Part shown: in pieces, positions 46,535 through 54,313 of the stretch | Layout of the letters: the number at the start of each line of letters is the position of its first letter | Position numbering within the stretch: the stretch's first letter is position 1 | DNA from: Desulfuromonadales bacterium | GTDB taxonomy: Bacteria; Desulfobacterota; Desulfuromonadia; Desulfuromonadales; JAGXHI01 | Direction of reading: 5' to 3' | DNA: 54,313 nucleotides | NCBI GenBank assembly: GCA_024636295.1 | Contig: JAGXHI010000002.1 | Coordinates: forward strand, 1-54,313 | The notes under the pieces: model-generated | Told to the model about the DNA's origin: nothing | Database searches by the model: none | What the model saw: only the letters and a program-made list of their open reading frames with translations | Made by a program: the position numbers and the translations under genes

Positions 46535-49500
46535 TCAGAGCCTGCCACGGTCAGGCACCCGCGGCTCTGCGGCCTCGACGGTTTCCTCTTCCGCAGCCGG
46601 CGCCTTCGCCCGGCCCACCATCGCGTACAGCACCGGGAGGACGAGAAGGGTGAGCAGAGTCGAGGAGAAGACGCCGCCGATCACCACCGTCGCCAGGGGC
46701 CTTTGAACTTCAGCCCCGATTCCGGTATTCAAGGCCATGGGGATGAAGCCGAAGCTGGCGACCATGGCCGTCATGAGAACCGGGCGCAGGCGCTGCTCGG
46801 CCGCCATCTTGATGGCATCCAGAAGAGGCATCCCCTTGCCCAGAAGGTCACGCACGGCGGCGACGAGGACCATGTCCCCGAGGACGGCCACCCCGGAGAG
46901 GGCCACGAAACCGACTCCGGCCGAGATGCTGAATGGCATATCCCGCAGCCACAGGGCCAGGATGCCGCCCACCGCGGCGAAAGGGACGCCGGTGAAGACG
47001 CGGGCGGCATCGAGTGCACGCCCGTAGGTGAAGTAGAGCAGGGTGAAAATCAGGGCGAGAGCGACGGGAACGACGACGAAGAGTCGCTTCCGGGCGCGCT
47101 CCATATTCTCGAACTGCCCCCCGTAGCGAACGTAATAGCCGCTCGGCAGGTTCACCTCCCGGTCGATGGCGCTCTGGACGTCGGCCACGAAGCTCCCCAC
47201 GTCCCGGCCCCTCACGTTCGACTGCACGACGATCCGGCGCTTGCCCCACTCGCGGTTGATGGTGGACGGCCCTTCCGTCATCCGGATAGTGGTCAGCAGG
47301 GACAGAGGAATGGCCTCCCCGCCGGGCGCCGTCACCAGGATTCGATTGAGACCCTCCGGATCCGCTCGGTAGCGCTCGGCGATGCGGACCGCGATCGGAA
47401 AGCGGCGCTCTCCTTCCTGGAGTTCCCCCACGTTGCGACCTCCCAGAGCTTCCACGACCTCCAAAATTTCGCTTGCGGGAATCCCGTACCGGGCGCTGGC
47501 CACACGGTCGACCTCGACCTGCACCAGCGGTTGCCCCGTCACCTGCTCGACGCTGACGTCGGCGGCCCCCGGAATCCTGTTGACCACGTCTTCGATTTCT
47601 CTGGCCTGCTCCTTCAGGGTTTCGAGATCGTCCCCGAAGAGCTTTATCCCCACATCGGAGCGGATGCCCGCGATCATCTCGTTGACCCGCATCTCGATCG
47701 GCTGGGTGAAGATCATCTTCATTCCAGGGAAGGAACTCAGGGCAGTTTCCATGGCCGTCACCAGTTCTCCCTGCGTTTTTGCCCGCGTCCATTCTTCTCT
47801 TGGTTTCAGGGTCAGGAAGATGTCCGAGAGTTCCAGCCCCATGGGATCGGTGGCGACCTCGGCGCTGCCGGTGCGGGTCCATATCCGCTCGATTTCATCC
47901 GGAAATTTCTCCAGCAGCGCCCGCTCAATATGGGTGCCGTAGCGAACGGACTCGTCCAGGGAGACGCTGGCGAGACGAACGGTGTTGATGACGATCGTCC
48001 CTTCCATGAGGCGCGGGACAAACTCCGAGCCGAGGCGGGTCGCCAGGATTCCGGCGCCGATCAGGCAGATAACCGCGAGGGTGAGGACTGCTGAGCGCCG
48101 GCGCAGAGCGAATCCCAAGACCGGCCGATACAGCTCTTTTAGCCCGCGCACCAACAGGGGCTCTTTCGTATGCTTGCGGCGTTTGAGGCCGAAGGACGCC
48201 AGCACCGGCATGAGGGTCATCGACAGGGCCATGGAACCGAGTAGTGCGAAGATGACGGTCAGCGCCATCGGACGGAAGAGCTTACCCTCCACCCCCTCCA
48301 GGGCGAGGATCGGCAGGTAGACTATCATGATGATCAGCTCGCCGAAGAGGGTCGGCTTGCGGACCTCGACGGACGCGTCGCGCACCACGTCGATGACGCT
48401 GCGGCCGCTGGTGTCCTCGGCAAGGCGGCGCTCGGAATTCTCGATCATGATCACCGAGCTGTCGACGATCAGGCCGAAGTCGATCGCGCCCAGGCTCATG
48501 AGGGTGCCGGCGATGCCGAAGCGCAGCATCATGTCGAAGGCGAAAAGCATGGAGAGGGGAATAGCCAGGGCGACGATGAGCCCGGCCCGCAAATTCCCCA
48601 AAAAGATGAACAGGATCGCGATCACCAGGATCGCCCCTTCCAGGAGGTTCTCCTCAACGGTCTGGAGGACCCGGTCCACGAGAGAAGTCCGGTCGTAGGC
48701 GGTCACCACTTCCACCCCTTCGGGGAGGGTCTTTTTGACCTCCGCCAGCCTCGCTTTCAGGCGGGTGGTGACGTCATGGCTGTTCTCTCCCATGAGCATG
48801 AAGCCCAGTCCAAGAACCGCTTCCCCTTTCCCATCGGCGGTGACGGCGCCCCGTCGGATCTCTTTTCCCTCCACCACCCTGGCGAGGTCGGCCACCCGGA
48901 CGGGAACGCCCTCCTTGACGGTGACGACGATATTCTCGATATCCTTTGGATCGGTGATGATGCCGACTCCCTGGATCAGGCTCGACTCTCCGGCCCTATC
49001 CAGCGTCCCTCCGCCGACGTTCGTGTTGTTCTTCTCAATCGCCTCGATAAGCCGACCCAGGGTGAGGCCGCGGTTGGAGAGTTCCTGCGGATCGACGACG
49101 ATCTCGATGCGCCGCTCGTCCCCCCCCCAGGTGTTCACCTCCGCCACACCGGAAACGGAGCGCATCTGCGGCTTCACCACCCAGTCATGCAGTGTGCGCA
49201 GTTCGGCCAGAGTTTTGTCCCTGGCCGTGATCAGGTAGTGGAAGACTTCCCCGAGCCCCGTGGCGACCGGACCGAGTTCGGGTCTCTGGATACCGTCGGG
49301 AAGACTGACGCTCTGCACCCGCTCCATGACGACTTGGCGGGAGAGATAGATGTCGGTTCCATCCTCGAAGATGACGGTGATCTGTGAGAGGCCGAACTTG
49401 GAGATGGATCGGACCTCCTTGAGCTTCGGCAGTCCGGAGATCGTCTGCTCCAGAGGCGCGGAAATCTGCCGCTCGATCTCTAGAGGGGAGAGAGCGGGAG

Positions 49501-49657
49501 CGACCGTGTTCACCTGGACCTGAACCGGTGTCGTATCCGGATAGGCATCCATCGGCAGGCGCAAAAAGGCAAAGACACCCAAGACGGCGATGACCGCCCA
49601 GGCGACGATGACCGCCATCCGGTGTTTTAGGGACCAGTGAATGATCTGGTTCAGCAT
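46535..49657 (-). CDS. Heavy-metal RND efflux pump (CusA/CzcA family)
   Basis: A 1040-residue inner-membrane proton-driven pump of the heavy-metal efflux RND family. Twelve membrane helices and two large periplasmic loops are readable; typical segments are MDAYPDTTPVQVQVNT, RSISKFGLSQITVIFEDGTD, NNTNVGGG, the TM4 motif AIDFGLIVDSSVIMIEN with the proton-relay Asp, and QPIEMRVNEMIAGIRSDVGI. CusA versus CzcA specificity cannot be settled by eye. AGGAGAG precedes the ATG. It follows the adaptor gene, from which it is separated by a MITE-like insert. Confidence 0.93.
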   Translation of the reverse strand: MLNQIIHWSLKHRMAVIVAWAVIAVLGVFAFLRLPMDAYPDTTPVQVQVNTVAPALSPLEIERQISAPLEQTISGLPKLKEVRSISKFGLSQITVIFEDGTDIYLSRQVVMERVQSVSLPDGIQRPELGPVATGLGEVFHYLITARDKTLAELRTLHDWVVKPQMRSVSGVAEVNTWGGDERRIEIVVDPQELSNRGLTLGRLIEAIEKNNTNVGGGTLDRAGESSLIQGVGIITDPKDIENIVVTVKEGVPVRVADLARVVEGKEIRRGAVTADGKGEAVLGLGFMLMGENSHDVTTRLKARLAEVKKTLPEGVEVVTAYDRTSLVDRVLQTVEENLLEGAILVIAILFIFLGNLRAGLIVALAIPLSMLFAFDMMLRFGIAGTLMSLGAIDFGLIVDSSVIMIENSERRLAEDTSGRSVIDVVRDASVEVRKPTLFGELIIMIVYLPILALEGVEGKLFRPMALTVIFALLGSMALSMTLMPVLASFGLKRRKHTKEPLLVRGLKELYRPVLGFALRRRSAVLTLAVICLIGAGILATRLGSEFVPRLMEGTIVINTVRLASVSLDESVRYGTHIERALLEKFPDEIERIWTRTGSAEVATDPMGLELSDIFLTLKPREEWTRAKTQGELVTAMETALSSFPGMKMIFTQPIEMRVNEMIAGIRSDVGIKLFGDDLETLKEQAREIEDVVNRIPGAADVSVEQVTGQPLVQVEVDRVASARYGIPASEILEVVEALGGRNVGELQEGERRFPIAVRIAERYRADPEGLNRILVTAPGGEAIPLSLLTTIRMTEGPSTINREWGKRRIVVQSNVRGRDVGSFVADVQSAIDREVNLPSGYYVRYGGQFENMERARKRLFVVVPVALALIFTLLYFTYGRALDAARVFTGVPFAAVGGILALWLRDMPFSISAGVGFVALSGVAVLGDMVLVAAVRDLLGKGMPLLDAIKMAAEQRLRPVLMTAMVASFGFIPMALNTGIGAEVQRPLATVVIGGVFSSTLLTLLVLPVLYAMVGRAKAPAAEEETVEAAEPRVPDRGRL

Positions 49658-49670
49658 GATTCTCTCCTAT

Positions 49671-49831
49671 GTACCCTGTCACCCATAATCTTTCGCACCT
49701 TGCTTGTTCTTTGCCGCGTCAGCTACGTTCCGATTTCAGCTGTTTAGCTACGGCTAGGCACCAGAAATCGCGCCTTTCTGACACGTCAAAGCCCTACGCA
49801 ATCCCTCGAAATCCTATGGGTGACAGGGTAC
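49671..49831. mobile_element. MITE-like insert with 17-bp terminal inverted repeats
   Basis: GTACCCTGTCACCCATA (49671-49687) and TATGGGTGACAGGGTAC (49815-49831) are exact inverse repeats at the ends of a 161-base non-coding element. Both ends read TA followed by CCCTGTCACCC, as if a TA target had been duplicated, which is the habit of IS630/Tc1-mariner elements. The element begins within the stop codon of the adaptor gene and ends just before the ribosome site of the RND gene, so neither protein is disrupted. Confidence 0.75.
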
Positions 49832-51219
49832 TAGTCCACTTCACAGCAGCCGGCCCCGATGGAACCCCCAAGGGTTTCGGTCTTGAGAAAAAAACTGCCG
49901 GCTACGACGATCTCCTCCCCGGGTTCCACTCCCGAAGCGATCTGCACCGATTCGCCGTTCCCGGAGCGCGGGCTCACCTGGACCCGCCGGGCCTCGAACT
50001 CGTTCTCCGCCATTCGGACAAAGACGAGGTTGACGGATTTGGCCCGCTGGACTGCATCTCGCGGGATCTCCGAAACAGACGGGGATTCGCCCGCATGAAT
50101 CCGGGCTTCCCCATACATGTTCGCCCTGAGCAGTCCCCCGGGATTGGCCAGACGCACCCGGGCTTTCGCCGTTCGGGTCCGCGGATCGACCAGGGGAGCA
50201 ATATAGGTGATCGTGCCGTGGAATTCCCGCCCCTCCAGTGCGCCCAGCGTGACGACCACGGGCAATCCGACGACTGCGAGACCGAGATCCTTCTCAGGGA
50301 GAGCCAGCTCGGCCCACATGACGGAGGTATCCACAATTTCAAAGAGGGGAGCCTGCGTTTCGACGTACTCAGCTATCGAGACGGTTCGCCTGGTGACGAT
50401 CCCGGCAATTGGGGCCTCCAGGGTGTAGCGTCCGCCGCTTTCGGCTGAGCCCACCACCTTGAGCGATCCCAGGAGCGCCTCGCGTTCAGCCACAGCCTGT
50501 TTGTACTCCTGCTCGGCGGCGAGAACCTCCATCCTGGCGGAAATCCCTTTTTTCTCCAGTTCGGCTTCACGACGGAAGTTTGTTTCCGTCATCCGGACCC
50601 GGGCCTTTGCCGCGGTGAGCTTCGACTGATCGCTGCTGACCTGCGCACTCTCGATCACCGCGAGCGGATCGCCGCTCGCCACCCGGGTGCCGATATCGGC
50701 AGAGAGCCGTTTGACCACTCCGGGGGATCGAGCATTCACCTGGGCGACCCGGGTCGGGTCATAGGTGATCACCGCCGGCGCCAGAATCTCCAAACGTCCC
50801 TGGCCGGGAAGCGCCCTGGTCGTTTCGATCCCCGCCAGCCGTGCCGTCTCCAGGGTTTTCAGGATGACCAGTGTTCCATCGGCGGGGGCCTCGTCGATGC
50901 TGACGTCCATCGCTGGCTTACCCCCACGTTCCGGGTGGCATGCGGGACAGATCGATTCGGGAAAACCGTGCTCGTCACACCAGTCTCCCTTCGCCTGAAA
51001 AACAACGGCGAGTTTCGGATTGCACTTGGTGCACAGAGCTTCGAGCACCCCGTGCTCCCTGCAGAGCCCCTCTTCCTGCTCCGTAAGCGGAGGGTCGGCG
51101 CCCCTTTGGGCGGGTGCTGTTTTTTCTGATTTTGCCGAATTCTCTGCCGAACGGCTCTCGCCGCACCCCACTAAGGCGACCAGAGGAATAAGGGCCAACA
51201 GCAAGAGGAGCCGGAACAT
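49831..51219 (-). CDS. RND periplasmic adaptor with N-terminal Cys/His metal motifs
   Basis: A 462-residue membrane-fusion protein of the CusB/CzcB type. Lipoprotein signal (LVALVGC). Residues ~50-95 carry two copies of a Cys/His module (CREHGVLEALCTKCNP and WCDEHGFPESICPACHP), likely to bind metal and deliver it. Then the adaptor proper: barrel-sandwich hybrid (VNARSPGVVKRLSADIGTRV, ESGGRYTLEAPIAGIVTRR), helical hairpin and beta-barrel. It ends with a Cys pair (GCCEVD). ATG abuts the stop of the upstream gene. It should link the RND pump to an outer-membrane channel not found here. Confidence 0.92.
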   Translation of the reverse strand: MFRLLLLLALIPLVALVGCGESRSAENSAKSEKTAPAQRGADPPLTEQEEGLCREHGVLEALCTKCNPKLAVVFQAKGDWCDEHGFPESICPACHPERGGKPAMDVSIDEAPADGTLVILKTLETARLAGIETTRALPGQGRLEILAPAVITYDPTRVAQVNARSPGVVKRLSADIGTRVASGDPLAVIESAQVSSDQSKLTAAKARVRMTETNFRREAELEKKGISARMEVLAAEQEYKQAVAEREALLGSLKVVGSAESGGRYTLEAPIAGIVTRRTVSIAEYVETQAPLFEIVDTSVMWAELALPEKDLGLAVVGLPVVVTLGALEGREFHGTITYIAPLVDPRTRTAKARVRLANPGGLLRANMYGEARIHAGESPSVSEIPRDAVQRAKSVNLVFVRMAENEFEARRVQVSPRSGNGESVQIASGVEPGEEIVVAGSFFLKTETLGGSIGAGCCEVD

Positions 51220-51543
51220 TTACGCACTCCCTTTGGGCGGACGGACGATCTTGAGATCCGGATTGCACTTGAGGTCCTGGGAATCCGGCAGTCCGTGCTG
51301 ATCGCACCAGTCGCCGGTGGCCTTGAAGACCGGGATCAGAGCCTTGTCGCAACGGGTGCATTGGGATTCGGGCACCTTGTGCTCAGCGCACCAGTCCTCG
51401 TGAGAACCGGGCTTGGCTCCTTCGGAAGCGTGGGCCGATCCTTCGGCGAGGTCGGCTTCCCCTGCTTTGGCAGGCGGGGCCGCAAAGGCGAAGACGGCAA
51501 TAAAAGCGAAGAGGACGACAGACACAAGAATGGGCCGATGCAT
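51220..51543 (-). CDS. Small periplasmic protein with the same Cys/His modules
   Basis: A 107-residue secreted protein (signal peptide about 1-27, ending PPAKAG). The mature part repeats the module seen in the adaptor: WCAEHKVPESQCTRCDK and WCDQHGLPDSQDLKCNP; the second copy has lost one Cys. The stop is directly followed by the adaptor ATG. A periplasmic metal-binding accessory of the efflux pump is the natural inference. Confidence 0.8.
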   Translation of the reverse strand: MHRPILVSVVLFAFIAVFAFAAPPAKAGEADLAEGSAHASEGAKPGSHEDWCAEHKVPESQCTRCDKALIPVFKATGDWCDQHGLPDSQDLKCNPDLKIVRPPKGSA

Positions 51544-51845
51544 GATGATTCTCCTTTGTTGGGGATTAATCGGAAAATATTCCGACAGCCGAAGTTAGCC
51601 TGTGCCGGTCTCGGCAGCTTTCATAAGGCTCCACGGATCCCTCCGTATTTCGAGGGCGCCGCGGCGCCTGAAGCGAGAGTGGCCGGATCGAGTTTGCCGC
51701 TCCACGCCATCGACACAGCGGATGGGCCGGATATCGAAAGGACGGATCCCGGTTTCTTTGGAATTTGAATTTAATTGCAAGAAGTAACGGAATTATCCGC
51801 GGACGCAAAGCCCGCCGGACGCCTGAAAAAGGCTGAGGAGAGGAA
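51544..51845. other. Gap in the efflux operon
   Basis: A 302-base stretch between two genes of the operon. No gene is recognised on either strand. In related clusters an outer-membrane factor gene (CzcC/CusC type) normally lies about here; none of its motifs is visible, so it may have been deleted. Confidence 0.4.
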
Positions 51846-52292
51846 TCAATTTATCAGGACAACCGTGCGGAGAAAGGTGAGCGTGGGTTGGTGTGAAGGC
51901 GGCGGATGTGGACGGAATCCGGATATGACTTCCGGCAGAGCAAAGGAGGTGAAAGACCGGTCGGCCGACGCAGGAATCAGAGCAGGGATCGAAAGATCCC
52001 CATCCGACGAAAACCGCGAAGCATGGTGAAGATCTTGTGTGAGGACAGGAAAGTCGAGACAGTCCCCGCAATGATCGGGATCACCTTTTCCATGATCAGC
52101 ATGGGTTTCCTCCCCGCTTCCCTGCGCGCGGAGATCGGGGGTTTCGCAGTCCCCTTGAAGATTTTTTTCCAGACGCGCAGCGCCCTCGGCACTGAAGCAC
52201 CAGGCGAATCCCTGCGCATTGCCGGCCCCCGCAATTACGTGGGCGACCAGAACACCAAGGAGAATAAGGCGACTGAGAGGAAAGCGGCTCAT
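51846..52292 (-). CDS. Secreted Cys/His-rich protein, first gene of the efflux operon
   Basis: About 148 residues starting at MSRFPLSRLILLG (ATG 52290-52292); an upstream TTG would add 13 residues. Signal peptide to about residue 26, then a conserved-looking core with GFAWCFSAEGAARLE, GDC, and HCGDCLDFPVL. The C-terminal TFLRTVVLIN resembles proteins I associate with the head of CzcCBA-type operons in Geobacter relatives. Cys/His content suggests metal binding in the periplasm. No characterised function. Confidence 0.7.
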   Translation of the reverse strand: MSRFPLSRLILLGVLVAHVIAGAGNAQGFAWCFSAEGAARLEKNLQGDCETPDLRAQGSGEETHADHGKGDPDHCGDCLDFPVLTQDLHHASRFSSDGDLSIPALIPASADRSFTSFALPEVISGFRPHPPPSHQPTLTFLRTVVLIN

Positions 52293-52492
52293 AATGACGC
52301 AGAGTATAGATCGGAAAAGCGCAAAATGCAACCCGACTGACTTTCTTGGTTTTAAATTCCCGGAAATACTACAGAATTATAGTCGCCAACGAAAGGCCCT
52401 TTATTTTCCAGGGGCTCCTCATTTTTTCTGGCCGCTGCAAAACGGCTTTCAACGGGTTAAGCTGGTGTTCTCTGCTGGCTTCGCGAACTGAT

Positions 52493-52740
52493 TCAGGGCA
52501 CAAACCGATCCCAGGAGCCGAAGGATTCGCTGATTCTTCCGCGGGGGAGGCTGAGAGCGGCGACGGCCATGCCGACGAAAAGATCATTGATGAGACCACC
52601 GGTCGAGGCGCCCGCCAGCAGGAAAGGCAATGCCACCATCCAAGGCATCGTCCGCCATCGCCCCTGGCTCCCATGAGAAATTCGATGGTATGGGCCAGGG
52701 CGCCCAGGCCGCCGTCGGAGATGGGGAGGGATTCGGACAT
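52493..52740 (-). pseudogene. Small membrane protein, frameshifted
   Basis: The start (MSESLPISDGGLGALAHTIE, then FLMG) is in one frame, but the continuation (RWRTMPWMVALPFLLAG, then GGLINDLFVGMAVAALSLP and ESFGSWDRF) is in another; the switch falls near 52660-52690. The joined peptide has two membrane segments and the GSWDR ending of SPW-repeat-like small membrane proteins. It lies just downstream of the MscS gene on the same strand. Either a pseudogene or a single-base sequencing error. Confidence 0.55.
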
Positions 52741-52775
52741 CTTCGAGGTGAGGACCCTGCGGCCGCCCTCCCCTT

Positions 52776-54035
52776 TCAGTCGTTCGCCGCCGGTCGGGCT
52801 TCTTCGCCGGAGGCGACGGATGCCGGCAGGCCGGGGCGGGAAGAGCCGATCTGCCGCATGTCGAGACCTGTGGGAGTCTGGAAAGCTCTAAGCCCGAATT
52901 CAGGGAGAACCGCAAAAAGATGGTCGAAGATGTCGGCCTGTATTCCTTCAAAAAAGTCCCAGCGCGTATCTCCGGAAAAAACGTAAATTTCCAGGGGAAG
53001 GCCTTCCGCTGTGGGGGCGAGCTGCCGCACCAGAAACGTCATGTCCTGCCGGATGGCGGGATGATTGCGAAGGTACGCCACGCAGTAGGCCCGGAAGGTG
53101 CCGATATTTGTCAGACGCCGTCCGTTGGCAAGTCGCCTGAGTTCCGTCGGGGGGATGTGCGCGAGGTTGTGCGCCTCGACTTCGCAGAGTTTCTCCTCCA
53201 GGTAAGGACGCAGGAGCCGGATTTCTTTCATCTGCGCCAGCAGATCGGAGTCGACGAATCCGATGGTGTTGATGTCCATGGCGATGGCGCGCTTGATGCG
53301 CCGGCCTCCGCTTTCGCTCATCCCCCGCCAGTTCTTGAAAGAGGAGGAGACCAATTCATAGGCGGGGATGGTGGAGATGGTCTTATCCCAGTTTCGCACA
53401 CGCACGGTGGTCAGGGAAACATCGACGACATCCCCATCGGCGCCGTGCTTGGGCATCTCGATCCAGTCCCCCTTGCGCACCAGATCCATGGTCGTGATCT
53501 GCACCCCGGCCACCAGACCGAGGATCGAATCCTTGAAGATCAGAAGTAGAATGGCGGTCAGAGCTCCGAGGCCGGAGAGAAAATAGAAAGGGCTGCGATC
53601 GGCGAGCTGCGAAAGGATGAGGACGAAGCAGATGAGGAAGCCGATCAGCTTGATGGCCTGGATGAACCCTCCGATGGGAAGATGCTGGTGCTTGGGGTGG
53701 CTCTGATAGCGGTCGGCGCCCGCGTTGAGAAGTGAGGTGAACACCAGAAATCCGGCCAAAATGAAATAGACATTGTTGAACCGCTTCAGAAGGAGGAAAA
53801 GCTCGCCCGGTTCCAGCACCAGAGGCAGCCCGAAAGCGAAGACCACCGCCGGAACCAGATGCGCGGCCCGGTCAAGAACCTGGTGCCTGAACAGCAGGTC
53901 CTCCCAAACCGCTCTGCCAGCGGTGGCCTTCCTGAGCAGAGGAATCAAGATCCTCTGGGCTGCGAAATAGGAACCGAGAACGGTCACGATTAAAAGAGTG
54001 GGGGGAAGGATCTGCATGAGATTTTCAAGGGTCAT
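52776..54035 (-). CDS. YbdG-type MscS mechanosensitive channel
   Basis: A 419-residue channel protein. Start taken at MTLENLMQIL (ATG 54033-54035), with GAGGAAA upstream. Five hydrophobic segments precede the pore helix (GALTAILLLIFKDSILGLVAG), followed by the cytoplasmic beta domain typical of YbdG/MscM (GDVVDVSLTTVRVRNWDKTI, STIPAYELVSSSFKNWRGMS). It should open under membrane tension during osmotic downshock. The C-terminus carries an Ala/Arg-rich tail (PASVASGEEARPAAND). Confidence 0.9.
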   Translation of the reverse strand: MTLENLMQILPPTLLIVTVLGSYFAAQRILIPLLRKATAGRAVWEDLLFRHQVLDRAAHLVPAVVFAFGLPLVLEPGELFLLLKRFNNVYFILAGFLVFTSLLNAGADRYQSHPKHQHLPIGGFIQAIKLIGFLICFVLILSQLADRSPFYFLSGLGALTAILLLIFKDSILGLVAGVQITTMDLVRKGDWIEMPKHGADGDVVDVSLTTVRVRNWDKTISTIPAYELVSSSFKNWRGMSESGGRRIKRAIAMDINTIGFVDSDLLAQMKEIRLLRPYLEEKLCEVEAHNLAHIPPTELRRLANGRRLTNIGTFRAYCVAYLRNHPAIRQDMTFLVRQLAPTAEGLPLEIYVFSGDTRWDFFEGIQADIFDHLFAVLPEFGLRAFQTPTGLDMRQIGSSRPGLPASVASGEEARPAAND

Positions 54036-54175
54036 TTGCGGTTTCCTCGGAATGGACCGGCCGAAAAGCCATCTCGGCGGGAACAAAGACTTAACATCCA
54101 CCAACAATAAAGGATCACAGTCTAACAAAAAAGAGGACAATTCATCAACCCGGACTATTTTCCATTGGATTCACC

Positions 54176-54313
54176 CACTGCTGTCTCATAGTTTCAGATA
54201 AGTGATAACTGCTTGTTGCATAACGACAATTTTGGCCTTGGTGGAGCAAAGAGCTCCTGCAAATCGCGTCTTTCAAACAAATTAAGCTGTAATATCCGCA
54301 ACATCCGCTGTAA
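54176..54313 (-). mobile_element. 3' end of an IS4-like insertion sequence (right copy)
   Basis: Exact reverse complement of 3-140. Minus-strand codons 54313-54194 encode the same 39-residue transposase tail ending in TGA. Its 3' end points into the window, as does the left copy's, so the two IS copies would face each other. The identity ends at 54176. Confidence 0.6.

Noticed and set aside
46478..48094. 538-codon plus-strand frame over the RND pump gene
   Set aside because: Antisense shadow of a gene with clear RND motifs.

Overview
The window looks like a chromosomal segment of a GC-rich, signalling-heavy Gram-negative bacterium. The best guess is the Desulfuromonadales (Geobacter/Desulfuromonas group): there are many PAS-type kinases, sigma-54 activators, large secreted lipoproteins, a KatG/PerR pair and stacked metal-efflux genes. 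This placement is inference from gene content; no rRNA or tRNA gene was seen. The two ends carry the same ~138-bp sequence in inverted orientation. It encodes the last 39 codons of what looks like an IS4-type transposase, so the segment lies between two inward-facing copies of one insertion sequence (or the assembly stopped at that repeat).

Layout. 1-3968: IS end, a Y1 (REP-type) transposase cut by it, gene remnants, and a copper-resistance pair copA-copB. 4084-11416: a hybrid kinase diverging from a CheB-CheR-PAS fusion, a sigma-54 activator, and a stand-alone CheB-like protein. 11770-15249: a stress-type cluster (lipoprotein, CsbD-like, lmo0937-like, DUF3309-like, ABM-domain and HhH proteins) ending in a PAS kinase. 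15560-18268: perR-katG. 18609-22312: glycosyltransferase, a hydrolase remnant, and a TVP38-disulfide reductase fusion. 23132-31195: two giant, less GC-rich lipoproteins. 31530-38897 (minus): EAL protein, broken GGDEF, ParA/MinD-like ATPase, NtrC-type regulator, small protein and PilT-like ATPase. 39354-42990: two-component system and eptA. 43088-46387: frameshifted methyltransferase and CHASE hybrid kinase. 46535-52292 (minus): heavy-metal RND efflux operon containing a MITE-like insert. 52493-54035 (minus): frameshifted membrane protein and YbdG-type MscS channel.

Most interesting system. Directly after the sigma-54 activator (8807-10531) there are two good -24/-12 promoters, at 10704-10717 (before a 24-codon ORF plus the CheB-like gene) and 11703-11716 (before the lipoprotein/CsbD cluster). 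About 115 bp upstream of each lies a copy of the same 32-bp element (26 of 32 identical, opposite orientations) with dyad character, as expected of an enhancer for the neighbouring activator. Together with the CheB-CheR fusion this predicts a self-contained signalling-to-stress-response regulon.

A second candidate novelty is a ~220-residue module starting [YF][LV]QYRT[FY]E. It occurs once at the C-terminus of the first giant lipoprotein and twice in tandem in the second.
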